Part shown: in pieces, positions 1 through 8,871 of the stretch
Numbering within the stretch: position 1 is the stretch's first letter
How the letters are laid out: every line of letters begins with the position of its first letter
Assembly: GCF_002699985.1 (NCBI RefSeq)
Contig: NZ_LKBT01000005.1
Coordinates: 1 to 64,000 of the forward strand
Direction of reading: 5' to 3'
DNA length: 64,000 nt
DNA from: Pseudomonas sp. ICMP 561
Lineage (GTDB): Bacteria > Pseudomonadota > Gammaproteobacteria > Pseudomonadales > Pseudomonadaceae
Translations under genes and position numbers: made by a program
Notes under the pieces: model-generated
Databases searched by the model: none
The model's input: the letters and a program-made list of their open reading frames with translations, nothing else
Told to the model about the DNA's origin: nothing

Positions 1-11
1 TATGCTTTTTC

Positions 12-90
12 ATGGACTCGCCCTCGCTGTCGTTGGCTTCTTAAGAATGCCACCGTGGCGCTACTGACGCCTCGGCTTGGGCGAGTCCAT
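12..90. repeat. 12-bp inverted repeat at left edge
   Basis: ATGGACTCGCCC (12-23) is matched exactly by GGGCGAGTCCAT (79-90), with a 55-nt loop. It does not look like the REP families elsewhere in the window. I see no gene in positions 1-358. In related Pseudomonas the phaI-phaF genes lie beyond phaD and converge on it, so this edge is probably the phaF/phaD intergenic region, but no phaF tail can be recognised here. Confidence 0.5.
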
Positions 91-142
91 CCAATTACGA
101 TTGCAAGCAAACATAGAATCTCCCACATGAAATTGCGCTATT

Positions 143-251
143 CCGTAGGACCGGCCGGGCGGCGCTCCGCTTTAGCCGGGAGGGTGTCGCGACGTTCACT
201 ACATATTCCTCGTCAGAAATACCGCTCTCCCGGCTAAAGCCGGTCCTACGG
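143..251. repeat. REP pair, GGCTTTAGCC family, one arm enlarged
   Basis: Two inverted REP arms. The right arm is the canonical form of this family (CCCGGCTAAAGCCGG then TCCTACGG). The left arm carries an extra 15-nt block (CCGGGCGGCGCTCCG) between the GGACCGG and CTTTAGCC parts. The pair is flanked by imperfect direct copies of a tAGAATCTtCCACA-like string near 115 and 268. The same enlarged arm recurs at 34364-34403. Confidence 0.8.
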
Positions 252-358
252 GATTGCGGGTGAACGTAGAATCTTCCACAGGGGGATGTGTTTGTTGCGC
301 CAACGCAGAGTGTCAGAGGCAGAGCCGCTTCCTGAAGAACTGTCAGTACTGCGAGAAA

Positions 359-973
359 TCACTCCTCCAGATAATGCATCGCCAATTGCTGCGCCGCATG
401 CCGTGAGCCCGTTGTCAGGTGTGGTGCGACGAGCATCATGATCTGGTAGACCACCACCCGTACTTCAGCTTCGCGCCCCAGAATCCGTTGATAGTCCAGC
501 GAGAACAGTAGGGTCATGGTGATTTGCTCCACCAGTTGCCCCAAAGCCTGGGTGTCGCTGACCACCTGGCCTTCAGCTTTCAGGCGTGCCAGTAACGACG
601 CCAGCGTGCGTTTGAGGCTATTGAGCAGGCTACGAATACCGCGAGCCAGTTTGGGCAATCGCCCCGCCAGGTTGGACAGGTCCTGAAACAGGAAGCGGTA
701 GTCGGCCAGTCGCTCGACGATCAAGTGCAGGAACAGCCAGTAATCTTCGGCGGCCAGTTGCGCGTCTTCGGGCGGGTTCAGCAGGGGCGAAAGCTCTGCC
801 TGGAAGCGCTCGAAAAGACCCAGCACCAAGGGCTCTTTGCCGTGGAAATGGTAGTAAAGATTGCCGGGACTGATGCCCAGTTCGTTGGCAATTTCCAGCG
901 TGGAGACATTGGGCTCGCCCTGTTGATTGAATAACGTCAGGGCACATTCAAGGATTCGGTCGCGGGTTTTCAT
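359..973 (-). CDS. phaD: PhaD, TetR-family regulator of the PHA cluster
   Basis: A 204-residue TetR-type regulator, last gene of phaC1-phaZ-phaC2-phaD. The N-terminus has the helix-turn-helix typical of the family (about residues 1-50, with STLEIANELGISPGNLYYHF). The rest is an all-helical ligand-binding domain. I chose the ATG at 973 because the protein then starts MKTRDRILECAL, as TetR proteins do; the upstream extension runs through a REP repeat and is not credible. In P. putida PhaD activates the pha promoters in response to a fatty-acid-derived signal (family knowledge). A candidate operator lies upstream of phaC1 at 5905-5922. Confidence 0.93.
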   Translation of the reverse strand: MKTRDRILECALTLFNQQGEPNVSTLEIANELGISPGNLYYHFHGKEPLVLGLFERFQAELSPLLNPPEDAQLAAEDYWLFLHLIVERLADYRFLFQDLSNLAGRLPKLARGIRSLLNSLKRTLASLLARLKAEGQVVSDTQALGQLVEQITMTLLFSLDYQRILGREAEVRVVVYQIMMLVAPHLTTGSRHAAQQLAMHYLEE

Positions 974-1020
974 CCGGTCTTCTTGTTGGCAGATGATTTC
1001 GAAGGGAAATGTATACATCT

Positions 1021-1091
1021 GTAGGAGCTGCCGAAGGCTGCGAATCGGGCATTCATGACACACCGCTTTCGCAGCCTTCGGCAGCTCCTAC
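1021..1091. repeat. REP inverted repeat, GTAGGAGCTGCCGAAGG family
   Basis: Perfect 24-bp arms (GTAGGAGCTGCCGAAGGC... and its exact complement) separated by a 23-nt loop, filling the gap between the phaC2 stop (1113) and the phaD start (973). The stem can form in the polycistronic pha transcript, and may separate phaD levels from those of the upstream genes; that is inference. Confidence 0.85.
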
Positions 1092-1112
1092 AAGGGATTA
1101 GTGTCGGGCACT

Positions 1113-2798
1113 TTACCGAACATGCACATAAGTCCCCGGCGCGGCTTCCAGCGCGGGATGCATTGCGTTACCCAGCGCCGTTTGGGTTTCGCGCTGGGTG
1201 CCGGACCGGGCTTGTATCCATTCCAGCCAGGCAGGCCACCAGCTACCCTCATGTTTCTGCGCGTCGTAATACCATGCCCGTGGATCGCTGCTGAGTTTGC
1301 TGTTTTCGACATAGTTGGCTTTAGGGTTACCCGGCGGGTTGAGAATGCTCTGCACGTGACCACTGTTGGACAGCAGAAAGCGCCGGTCGCCGCCCAGCAG
1401 CAGTGTCGAGCGATAGACCGCGTCCCATGGAGTAATGTGATCGTTGATGCCTGCGACGTTGAAGCTGTCCACGGTCACCTTCTGCAGATCAATGGGGGTG
1501 CCACAGACTTCCAGTCCGCCAGGGTGAGTCAGCGGGTTGTGTTTGAAGAAGTCCAGCAGATCGCCGTGCAATGCGGCGGGCAGGCGGGTGCTGTCGTTGT
1601 TCCAGTACAGAATGTCGAAAGCGGGCGGGGCCTTGCCCAGCAGGTAATTGTTGATCCAGTAACTCCAGATCAAATCATTCGGGCGCATCCAGGCGAAGAT
1701 TTTCGCCATGTCCCGACCGTCCAGCACGCCTTGCTGATACGAGCGACGCTTGGCAGCTTCAAGAGTCGTTTCATCGATGAACAACGTCGCAGCGCTGTCG
1801 ATCTGGCTGTCCAGCAGGCTGACCATGTAAGTCGCGCTGGCGACTTTGCGCAGTTGCCGCTTCGCTTGCAAGTGCCCTTGCAGCGCGGCGATGGTCAGCC
1901 CACCTGCACAAGCACCGACCAGATTCACGTCCTTGGCGCCAGTGATTGACCGGCATGCCGCCATCGCTTCTTCGGTGGCCTGAACGTAGGTGGACAAGCC
2001 CCATTCACGGTGCCGGACATCCGGATTGCGCCAACTGATCATGAAGGTCTGCAAGCCGTTCTTCAGGCAGTACTGGACGAAGCTGTTGGCCGGGCTCAGG
2101 TCAAAAATATAGAACTTGTTGATTTGCGGCGGCACGATCAATAACGGCCTGGCGTATTGTTTTTCGCTCATCGGCTTGTACTGGATCAGCTCCAGCAGCT
2201 CATTGCGAAACACCACCGAGCCTTGGGTGGCCGCCACTGTGCGACCCACTTCGAAGGCGTTTTTAGTGGTTTGTCGGGGCAGGCCGTTGTTGTGCAACAG
2301 ATCATCGAACATGTGGCCAATGCCCTTGACCACGCTGTTGCCGCCGCTGTTGAACAGCTCTTTGACGGCCATGGGGTTGAGCAAGGTGTTGGACGGAGAA
2401 AGCGCATCGTTGAGCAGCGAGAAAATGAAGTGCGCCCGGTCGCGATCATCCTTGGACAGGTCGGTGTCATCGATCCAGTGTTTAACCTGATGCTGCCACG
2501 CCAGATACGTTTGCAAGCCGCGACGGTACAGCGGATTCAACGTCCATGTAGGGTCTGTGAAACGGGTATCACGGGCGGGCAACTGATAGGGCGTTTCCCC
2601 CAGCAGCACGACACGGCTGACTTGCTTGCCGAGGGCCAATGCGTGGCGGGCGCTACGCAATGGATGCTGCAGACCTTGGGCGGCAACCTTGCGTAATGTT
2701 GAAAACAAATCCTGGCCACGCAGGCCGGTGATCGCACTTTGTGCATTGATGTAAGTCGCCGGTGTGATCTCGGCGCTTTTGGCTGATCGTTCTCGCAT
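1113..2798 (-). CDS. phaC2: PhaC2, class II PHA synthase
   Basis: Polymerises (R)-3-hydroxyacyl-CoA of medium chain length into polyhydroxyalkanoate at the granule surface. The 561-residue length fits class II synthases. The lipase-like box GACAGG holds the catalytic Cys (VNLVGACAGGLTIAAL), followed by the Asp (GINDHITPW) and His (SNSGHVQSILNPPGN) of the triad. It is a clear paralogue of PhaC1 at 4048-5727. Start at the ATG 2798, preceded by AAGGAG about 10 nt upstream; longer in-frame extensions lack family similarity. Located between phaZ and phaD, same strand, so almost certainly in the same operon. Confidence 0.97.
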   Translation of the reverse strand: MRERSAKSAEITPATYINAQSAITGLRGQDLFSTLRKVAAQGLQHPLRSARHALALGKQVSRVVLLGETPYQLPARDTRFTDPTWTLNPLYRRGLQTYLAWQHQVKHWIDDTDLSKDDRDRAHFIFSLLNDALSPSNTLLNPMAVKELFNSGGNSVVKGIGHMFDDLLHNNGLPRQTTKNAFEVGRTVAATQGSVVFRNELLELIQYKPMSEKQYARPLLIVPPQINKFYIFDLSPANSFVQYCLKNGLQTFMISWRNPDVRHREWGLSTYVQATEEAMAACRSITGAKDVNLVGACAGGLTIAALQGHLQAKRQLRKVASATYMVSLLDSQIDSAATLFIDETTLEAAKRRSYQQGVLDGRDMAKIFAWMRPNDLIWSYWINNYLLGKAPPAFDILYWNNDSTRLPAALHGDLLDFFKHNPLTHPGGLEVCGTPIDLQKVTVDSFNVAGINDHITPWDAVYRSTLLLGGDRRFLLSNSGHVQSILNPPGNPKANYVENSKLSSDPRAWYYDAQKHEGSWWPAWLEWIQARSGTQRETQTALGNAMHPALEAAPGTYVHVR

Positions 2799-2949
2799 GG
2801 GGGCAACACTCCTTCGTCGTGCCGATACATCTTTGCGGACGCATGCTCCTCGGGGCATGCGTCGTTTTGCGCCGAACAACTTCCATTCAACCGGCGCAGT
2901 CAGTGACGCTTTATTTGTGGTGCGGGGAATCCTTTTCTGTCTGTGATGA

Positions 2950-3804
2950 TCAGCTTGCGCTGGGTGTCGGATGCGGATGCATCACGGCTCGCTGACGCTC
3001 CTGCTGGAGGAATTTCATGATGATCGGCGCAACGGCTTCGGCACGGGTGATCAAGAACAAATGACCGTCATCGATTATGTGTAGCTGGGCATTGGGGATC
3101 CGCCAAGCCAGCAGGCGCATATTTATCAGCGGGATCAGCGGATCGTCGTCACCGGCCAGTACCAATGTAGGCTGATGGATCTTGTGCAGCCAGTGAATGC
3201 TGGTCCAGCCCATGCCCGCAAACAGTTGCCAGTAATAGCCCAGCTTGCCGGACGAACGGACCTTTGCCGCATGGTTGGCGGCCAGATAAGGATCGCGCCG
3301 AAATGCGCCGCCGTAAATTTCCGGTGCAATGCGGATCACATGGGAAGGCTGGATATAACGCCGCGGGCTGGCCATCAACCAGAGCACTCGCGGTTTGCCG
3401 GGCACCATCACCGCACCGGCTGACGTCGCCGCCAGAACCAGCTTTTTGCAGCGCTCGGGGTAGTCGTGGGCGAACTGTTGAGCCAGCGCGCCGCCCCATG
3501 AAACGCCGATAGCGTTGACCTGGCCATAGTCCAGATAATCGAGCATGCGCGCCGCCAGTTTTGCCAGACCGGGAAAGCGGTACGGGCGACTGGGCGTCGA
3601 GGAGCCACCGACGCCGGGCACATCAAAGGCGATGACTTCCAGATCCGGGTCCAGCGCATCAACGAACGGGAACACCAACTCCAGGTTGGCGCCTATGCCA
3701 TTGAAAATCAGCAGAGGAGTCAGGTGACTCTTGCCAGGGCGTACAGCGGTTCGGATGCTGTGGCCATCCAGATCGATAGTGCGAAAAATAAACGGTTGCG
3801 GCAT
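2950..3804 (-). CDS. phaZ: PhaZ, intracellular PHA depolymerase
   Basis: Alpha/beta hydrolase of 284 residues that releases 3-hydroxyalkanoate monomers from mcl-PHA granules. The nucleophile elbow GVSWGG puts the catalytic Ser at residue 102; the acid is in LAGDDDPLIP and the His in DDGHLFLIT. Start ATG at 3804 gives the MPQPFIFRTIDLDG beginning and the usual length; the annotatable upstream extension overlaps a REP repeat. Its place between the two synthases is the standard mcl-PHA arrangement and couples synthesis with turnover. Confidence 0.96.
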   Translation of the reverse strand: MPQPFIFRTIDLDGHSIRTAVRPGKSHLTPLLIFNGIGANLELVFPFVDALDPDLEVIAFDVPGVGGSSTPSRPYRFPGLAKLAARMLDYLDYGQVNAIGVSWGGALAQQFAHDYPERCKKLVLAATSAGAVMVPGKPRVLWLMASPRRYIQPSHVIRIAPEIYGGAFRRDPYLAANHAAKVRSSGKLGYYWQLFAGMGWTSIHWLHKIHQPTLVLAGDDDPLIPLINMRLLAWRIPNAQLHIIDDGHLFLITRAEAVAPIIMKFLQQERQRAVMHPHPTPSAS

Positions 3805-3850
3805 GCGCGAAGCCCTGTGGGTTAAACCGCTGGTGCAGTTATGCATACGT

Positions 3851-3941
3851 CGTAGGACCGGCTTTAGCCGGGAGAGGGCCGGTACATCCACTGGATATTC
3901 TGGATCAGAAAAATGTCCTCCCGGCTAAAGCCAGTCCTACG
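3851..3941. repeat. REP pair, GGCTTTAGCC family
   Basis: CGTAGGACCGGCTTTAGCCGG at the left and its near-complement CCGGCTAAAGCCAGTCCTACG at the right, about 45 nt apart, in the 243-nt gap between the phaC1 stop and the phaZ start. No terminator T-run accompanies it. Confidence 0.85.
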
Positions 3942-4047
3942 GGGCTGTGTTTGCTGTGCGACGTAACAGTCTCGGAACGCGGCGATAGCCCTAACCGGTT
4001 TAACGGCCTCGCCCAGCCATTCCTGACTCCACCCGTCGCATCAGCCC

Positions 4048-5727
4048 TTAGCGTTCATGCACATAGGTCCCCGGAGATGCTTCTGCGGGCGCAAAGGTCT
4101 TGTTGCCCAGGCTCGCAGGAGACTTCTTCATCTTTCCAGATCTCTTGCTCAGCCAGCCCTGCCAGTGCAGCCACCAGGAATCGGTGTGCTTGGTGCCGTT
4201 TTCCTGCCAGGCCTTTGGATCAACCGGCATTTCACTGTTGGTCATGTAGCGTGCCTTGGGGTTACCGGGCGGGTTGAGAATGCTCTGGATATGGCCGCTG
4301 CTGGACAGAACAAATTCAGTCTTTCCGCCGAACAGTCGTGCGGATTTGTAACAGGAGCCCCACGGCGTGATGTGATCGTTGGTCCCGGCCAGGCAGAACA
4401 CATCGCTGGTGACCTGTTTGAGATCGATAGGCGTACCGCACACTTCAAGGGCATTGGGGCGGATCAGTGGGTTGTTCTTGAACATCTCGATCAGGTCGCC
4501 ATGGAACGCGGCGGGCAGGCGGGTGGTGTCGTTGTTCCAGAACAGGATGTCGAACACCGGAGGTTCGTTACCCAGCAGGTAATTGTTGACCCAGTAATTC
4601 CAGATCAGGTCATTGGGGCGCATCCAGGCGAATACTTTCGCCATGTCACTGCCTTCCAGCACGCCAGCCTGATAGGAATGGCGCTTGGCCGATTCCAGGG
4701 TTTGCTCATCGACGAACAAGGCGACGTCGGTGTCCAGGGTGGTATCGAGCACGCTGACCAGCAGGGTCAGAGCATTGACTTTTTGATCGCCCAGCGCCGC
4801 GTAATGTCCCAGCAGGGCTGTGCAGGTAATGCCGCCGGAGCAAGCGCCGAGCATGTTGATGTCTTTGCTGCCGGTGATGGCGGTGACTACGTCGACAGCT
4901 TCCTTGAGCGCATCAATGTACGTCGACAGGCCCCATTCACGCTGCGCCTTGGTCGGGTTACGCCAACTGATAATGAACGTCTGCACGTTACTGCGCAGGC
5001 AGAAACGCGCCAGGCTTTTTTCCGGGCTCAGGTCGAATACGTAGAATTTGTTGATTTGCGGCGGCACCACCAACAGCGGCCGTTCATGCACTTGCTCGGT
5101 GATGGGCTTGTACTGAATCAGCTCCAGCACGTCGTTGCGAAACACCACCGAGCCTTCGCTGGTGCCCAGACTCTTGCCGACTTCGAAGGCGTCCATGTTG
5201 ACCTGACTGGGCATGCCGCCGTTATGCACCAGATCCTTGGCGAGATGTGACAGGCCATCAAGAATACTTTTGCCGCCGGTTTCGAAGAAGCGTTTGATCG
5301 CGGCCGGATTGGCGGCGGTGTTGGTGGGCGACATGGCTTCGGTCATCAGATTGATGACGAAGTGCCCGCGACTGATTTCCTGAGGAGAGAGATTGCTGTC
5401 GCCGATCCAGTCATGCAGCTCCTTGCGCCACGCCAGGTAGGACTGCAGATAACGACGATAAACCGGATTCTGGCTCCAGGCCGGATCGTTGAAGCGTCGG
5501 TCTTCCGGGGCTGGCTGGAGCGCTGATTTGCCCAGCAACACGTTTTTGAGTTCAACGCCCAGACTGGCGACGTGCTTTGCACTGTGAAAGGGTTGTTTCA
5601 GGGCTTGGCGCAGGACCATGCGGGCAGTGGTCAGCAAGTCCTTGCGCCGCAGACCAACGACCGGGTTCAAACCCAGTGTGTGTTCCGAGGCTTGTTGCTG
5701 CAGGTCATCGTTGTTTCTGCTACTCAT
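4048..5727 (-). CDS. phaC1: PhaC1, class II PHA synthase
   Basis: First gene of the operon and the principal mcl-PHA polymerase. It has 559 residues, the normal class II length. The box GACSGG places the catalytic Cys at residue 296 (INMLGACSGGITCTAL), with Asp in GTNDHITPW and His in SSSGHIQSILNPPGNPK. The N-terminus MSSRNNDDLQQQASEHTLGLNP matches the family start. A sigma-54-type promoter and a palindrome lie 178-206 nt upstream. PhaC1 and PhaC2 differ mostly at the N-terminus and are both intact. Confidence 0.98.
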   Translation of the reverse strand: MSSRNNDDLQQQASEHTLGLNPVVGLRRKDLLTTARMVLRQALKQPFHSAKHVASLGVELKNVLLGKSALQPAPEDRRFNDPAWSQNPVYRRYLQSYLAWRKELHDWIGDSNLSPQEISRGHFVINLMTEAMSPTNTAANPAAIKRFFETGGKSILDGLSHLAKDLVHNGGMPSQVNMDAFEVGKSLGTSEGSVVFRNDVLELIQYKPITEQVHERPLLVVPPQINKFYVFDLSPEKSLARFCLRSNVQTFIISWRNPTKAQREWGLSTYIDALKEAVDVVTAITGSKDINMLGACSGGITCTALLGHYAALGDQKVNALTLLVSVLDTTLDTDVALFVDEQTLESAKRHSYQAGVLEGSDMAKVFAWMRPNDLIWNYWVNNYLLGNEPPVFDILFWNNDTTRLPAAFHGDLIEMFKNNPLIRPNALEVCGTPIDLKQVTSDVFCLAGTNDHITPWGSCYKSARLFGGKTEFVLSSSGHIQSILNPPGNPKARYMTNSEMPVDPKAWQENGTKHTDSWWLHWQGWLSKRSGKMKKSPASLGNKTFAPAEASPGTYVHER

Positions 5728-5904
5728 TCACGACGCTCCATTGTCCTGATGTGAGTACCGCTTCCCTGTGAATCAGTGACACAGGCAAATGCCGGTACTA
5801 CTGCTCGGGTGAACCATGATGGCTGAAATCAATTTCCCTTGGGGCCGCGTTTATTCGTAACAAGCGCTGCGCTTTATACGACGGCTTTACCGCTCACCCT
5901 TTCA

Positions 5905-5922
5905 CTGCATTCGAAGATGCAG
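5905..5922. promoter_or_regulatory. Palindrome overlapping the phaC1 promoter, candidate PhaD operator
   Basis: CTGCAT-TCGAAG-ATGCAG: two exact 6-bp inverted half-sites with a 6-bp spacer. It overlaps the -12 end of the sigma-54-like element at 5918-5933 on the phaC1 side. A TetR-type dimer such as PhaD typically reads such a site. Assignment to PhaD is inference from position and symmetry. Confidence 0.5.
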
Positions 5923-5933
5923 GGAACTTGCCA
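5918..5933 (-). promoter_or_regulatory. Candidate sigma-54 (-24/-12) promoter of phaC1
   Basis: Read on the minus strand, TGGCAAGTTCCCTGCA matches the RpoN consensus TGGCAC-N5-TTGCA, with the invariant GG and GC dinucleotides exactly 10 nt apart. It lies about 190 nt upstream of the phaC1 ATG, inside the 333-nt gap 5728-6060, which contains no gene. A sigma-54 promoter was proposed for P. aeruginosa phaC1 (recalled literature). No convincing -35/-10 pair was found in the same gap. Confidence 0.6.
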
Positions 5934-6060
5934 GAACCATTGGTTACGCGAGATTGCGAAAAATCGCAAGCAGCACCCGTCATTGGCCGCTGCGCGGCAC
6001 ATTCAAACAAAAGGAATTAGAAAGCGCGTCCTAAAACGCCGGGCGGCTGTGGAGCACGGG

Positions 6061-6438
6061 TTAGAGCAAGAGCCGGATGACTTGCTCGGAAGGGTCGCGG
6101 GATTTGCCTGCGTTTTTCAGCTCAAGCAAATAGTCATTCCACAGGTCTTCCTGGCGTTGCGCCAGTTCGTAGAGGTATTCCCAAGTGAACAGTCCGCTGT
6201 CATGACCGTCGTCGAAGGTCAATTTCAGTGCGTACTGACCAGCCGGTTCGACCTTGGTCAGGCCAACCCCGAGTTTGCCAAATTGCAGGATCGGCTTGCC
6301 GTGGCCCTGAACTTCGGCAGACGGCGAATGTACCCGCAGGAACTCAGCAGGCAGGTGATATTCCTCGTCCGGCCCGTACTTGAGTGTCAGGGTTTTCGAG
6401 GCTTTGTGGAGCTGGATGGCTGTAGGTAACTTGGGCAT
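6061..6438 (-). CDS. DUF971 (GBBH-like N-terminal domain) protein
   Basis: A 125-residue protein made almost entirely of the DUF971 domain, related to the N-terminal zinc-binding domain of gamma-butyrobetaine hydroxylase. Visible family features include the W of FTWEYLYELAQ near residue 85 and the start MPKLPTAIQLHKASKTLTL. Its function is not established. It sits between hslU and phaC1, an order conserved in Pseudomonas, but a functional link to either is not shown. A strong hairpin (6451-6537) separates it from hslU. Confidence 0.9.
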   Translation of the reverse strand: MPKLPTAIQLHKASKTLTLKYGPDEEYHLPAEFLRVHSPSAEVQGHGKPILQFGKLGVGLTKVEPAGQYALKLTFDDGHDSGLFTWEYLYELAQRQEDLWNDYLLELKNAGKSRDPSEQVIRLLL

Positions 6439-6450
6439 GTCAGAAACTCT

Positions 6451-6537
6451 GTTGGAGCGAGGCTTGCCCGCGAACCGGACGACGCGGTGTACCAGATATA
6501 CTGCGTCGTCCGGTTCGCGGGCAAGCCTCGCTCCAAC
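6451..6537. repeat. REP inverted repeat with perfect 35-bp arms
   Basis: The GAGGCTTGCCCGCGAA family. Arm 6451-6485 and its exact reverse complement 6503-6537 pair over 35 bp without mismatch, around a 17-nt loop. It fills the gap between the hslU stop (6549) and the DUF971 start (6438). The arm extends well beyond the usual REP core (through CCGGACGACGC), making this the most perfect hairpin in the window. Confidence 0.9.
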
Positions 6538-6548
6538 GATTCTTCACT

Positions 6549-7886
6549 TTACAAAATATACCGCGACAGATCCTCATCCTTGGCCAGTTCGCCAAGATGA
6601 CTGTTCACGTATTCGGCATCGATGCGGATCGGCGCTGCATCCGGATCAGTCGCCAGGTCACCGGCGCTGAACGACACTTCCTCAAGCAGACGCTCAAGCA
6701 GGGTGTGCAAGCGACGGGCACCGATGTTCTCGGTCTTCTCGTTGACCTGCCAGGCAATCTCGGCCAGACGCTTGATGCCGTCGGCTTCGAACGCGATGTT
6801 CAAGCCTTCGGTTTTCAGCAGCGCGCAGTATTGCTCGGTCAGGGACGCATGTGGCTCGCTGAGGATACGTTCGAAATCCTGTGGCGACAGCGCCTTGAGT
6901 TCAACACGGATCGGCAGACGGCCTTGCAGCTCAGGCACCAGATCGCTCGGCTTGCTCAAGTGGAAAGCGCCGGACGCGATGAACAGGATGTGGTCGGTTT
7001 TGACCATGCCCAGCTTGGTGTTGACCGTGCAGCCTTCGATCAGCGGCAGCAGGTCGCGCTGTACGCCTTCGCGGGATACATCGGCACCGCCCACATTGCC
7101 GCGCTTGGCGACCTTGTCGATTTCGTCGATGAACACGATTCCGTGCTGTTCGACGGCTTCCAGCGCCTTGGCCTTGAGTTCTTCCTCGTTAACGAGGCGA
7201 CCCGCTTCTTCTTCGCGCACCAGCTTGAACGCTTCTTTGACCTTGAGCTTGCGGCTCTTCTTCTTGCCCTTGCCCATGTTGGCAAACAGGCTTTGCAGCT
7301 GGTTGGTCATTTCTTCCATGCCTGGTGGCGCGGAAATGTCGACACCAACGGTTTCGTTTATTTCGATCTCGATTTCCTTGTCGTCCAGCTGACCTTCACG
7401 CAGGCGCTTGCGGAACAGCTGACGGGTATTGGAATCGTTGCTCGGCGCGGCTTCTTCCTGAAAACCTGTGCGGGCTGGAGGCAGCAGGGCGTCGAGGATA
7501 CGGTCTTCAGCGGCGTCTTCAGCGCGGTGACGAACCTTGATTATTTCCTGTTCGCGCAGCAGCTTGATCGCCGCGTCGGCCAGATCACGAATGATCGATT
7601 CAACGTCGCGGCCGACATAACCGACTTCGGTGAATTTGGTCGCTTCGACCTTGATGAACGGCGCGTTGGCCAGCTTGGCCAGACGACGCGCGATCTCGGT
7701 TTTACCGACACCAGTCGGGCCGATCATCAGGATGTTCTTGGGCGTTACTTCAACGCGCAGTTCTTCCGGCAACTGCATCCGGCGCCAGCGGTTACGCAGG
7801 GCGATGGCAACGGCGCGCTTGGCATCGTCCTGGCCGATGATATGGCGGTTCAGTTCGTGGACAATTTCACGGGGAGTCATTGACAT
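6549..7886 (-). CDS. hslU: HslU (ClpY), ATPase of the HslUV protease
   Basis: AAA+ unfoldase that feeds substrates to HslV. The Walker A motif is GPTGVGKTE (about residue 56) and Walker B is [11 protein letters not shown]; the pore motif GYVGRD follows Walker A. The family C-terminus ends DEDLSRYIL, the tail that docks into HslV. Start ATG at 7886 gives [19 protein letters not shown] and 445 residues, normal for the family; an alternative ATG at 7880 is in the same frame. It is 68 nt downstream of hslV and almost surely cotranscribed. Confidence 0.97.
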   Translation of the reverse strand: MSMTPREIVHELNRHIIGQDDAKRAVAIALRNRWRRMQLPEELRVEVTPKNILMIGPTGVGKTEIARRLAKLANAPFIKVEATKFTEVGYVGRDVESIIRDLADAAIKLLREQEIIKVRHRAEDAAEDRILDALLPPARTGFQEEAAPSNDSNTRQLFRKRLREGQLDDKEIEIEINETVGVDISAPPGMEEMTNQLQSLFANMGKGKKKSRKLKVKEAFKLVREEEAGRLVNEEELKAKALEAVEQHGIVFIDEIDKVAKRGNVGGADVSREGVQRDLLPLIEGCTVNTKLGMVKTDHILFIASGAFHLSKPSDLVPELQGRLPIRVELKALSPQDFERILSEPHASLTEQYCALLKTEGLNIAFEADGIKRLAEIAWQVNEKTENIGARRLHTLLERLLEEVSFSAGDLATDPDAAPIRIDAEYVNSHLGELAKDEDLSRYIL

Positions 7887-7954
7887 GGTATTTGGCGGTC
7901 CTCCAGCTGATTCAAGGTCGATATGGCCGCTGATAGCAGCGGCCATATCAAGGC

Positions 7955-8485
7955 TTACTCAGCGAGGTCCTGCTCCTCAATGGTGATGTTGTGGTTGGTG
8001 AACACGCAGATATCGCCAGCGATATGCAATGCGGTTTCGGCAATTTCACGCGCCGACAGGTCGGTCTTTTGCAGCAGGGCGCGGGCAGCGGCCTGTGCGA
8101 AAGCACCGCCAGAACCCATGGCAATCAGGCCATCTTCGGGTTCAACAACGTCGCCGTTGCCGGTGATGATCAATGAAGCGTCTTTGTTGGCGACGGCCAG
8201 CATGGCCTCCAGACGGCTCAGGGAGCGGTCGGTCCGCCAGTCTTTGGCGAGTTCAACGGCGGCACGCACCAGATGACCTTGGTGCTTTTCAAGTTGCCCT
8301 TCAAAGCGTTCGAAAAGAGTGAACGCGTCGGCCGTAGCGCCAGCGAAACCGGCAATCACTTCGCCGTGATACAGACGACGCACTTTCTTGGCGTTGCCTT
8401 TCATGACGGTGTTGCCCAGAGAAACCTGGCCGTCGCCAGCCATGACGACTTTGCCGTGGCGGCGAACTGAAACGATGGTGGTCAA
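7955..8485 (-). CDS. hslV: HslV (ClpQ), peptidase of the HslUV protease
   Basis: Threonine protease subunit. Translation from a TTG codon at 8485 gives [20 protein letters not shown], so Thr2 becomes the catalytic N-terminal Thr after Met removal, and gives 176 residues, the usual length. A GGAGA ribosome binding site lies about 9 nt upstream of this TTG. A longer in-frame ATG at 8533 would bury the catalytic Thr and is rejected. The rare start may limit HslV output relative to HslU. Confidence 0.95.
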   Translation of the reverse strand: MTTIVSVRRHGKVVMAGDGQVSLGNTVMKGNAKKVRRLYHGEVIAGFAGATADAFTLFERFEGQLEKHQGHLVRAAVELAKDWRTDRSLSRLEAMLAVANKDASLIITGNGDVVEPEDGLIAMGSGGAFAQAAARALLQKTDLSAREIAETALHIAGDICVFTNHNITIEEQDLAE

Positions 8486-8598
8486 GGGAGAGTCTCCACA
8501 CAGCGGGGCGAAAATGCCCTGGTGAAAACTCATATGGGGGTGTGGGAAGGGATTTCAACCGTGGGGGATGAGTGGTGGTGAAGGGCGAGCATGACAAC

Positions 8599-8688
8599 TG
8601 TAGGAGTGAGCTTGCTCGCGATGGCGTCAGTTCATGCGATAAATTCGTCGGCCATGAAATCGGATCGCGAGCAAGCTCACTCCTACAG
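8599..8688. repeat. REP pair, GTAGGAGTGAGCTTGCTCGCGAT family
   Basis: Left arm CTGTAGGAGTGAGCTTGCTC and right arm GAGCAAGCTCACTCCTACAG are exact complements over 25 bp, about 40 nt apart. It is in the 386-nt gap 8486-8871 upstream of hslV, which holds no gene; any hslV promoter would be between this repeat and the TTG start. Confidence 0.85.
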
Positions 8689-8766
8689 GGTCCGTGTTTA
8701 CTGCGCGGCATCGCGGGGTCTGGACGACGGGGGTGCTCCTACAGAACAAGCATTTCGGCAGTGTCC

Positions 8767-8852
8767 GTGGGAGCGAATTCATTCGCGAAGGCGTTTTGTC
8801 AGGCACCTATGATGCAAGACGTACCGCCATTCCCGAATGAATCAGATCCCAC
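8767..8852. repeat. REP pair, GTGGGAGCGAATTCATTCGCGAA family
   Basis: Left arm intact; right arm (TTCCCGAATGAATCAGATCCCAC) diverged at several positions. It lies 20 nt from the stop codon of the SPOR gene and could stabilise that transcript's 3' end. Confidence 0.75.
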
Positions 8853-8871
8853 GGGGATCTGCGTTTGGCTG

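Noticed and set aside
1..14. Minus-strand gene start (ATG AAA AAG CAT) leaving the left edge
   Set aside because: Only four codons lie inside the window and the expected neighbour, phaF, should run in the opposite direction; not supportable.
974..1063. 30-codon N-terminal extension of PhaD
   Set aside because: It is encoded by a REP arm and lacks any TetR-family similarity.
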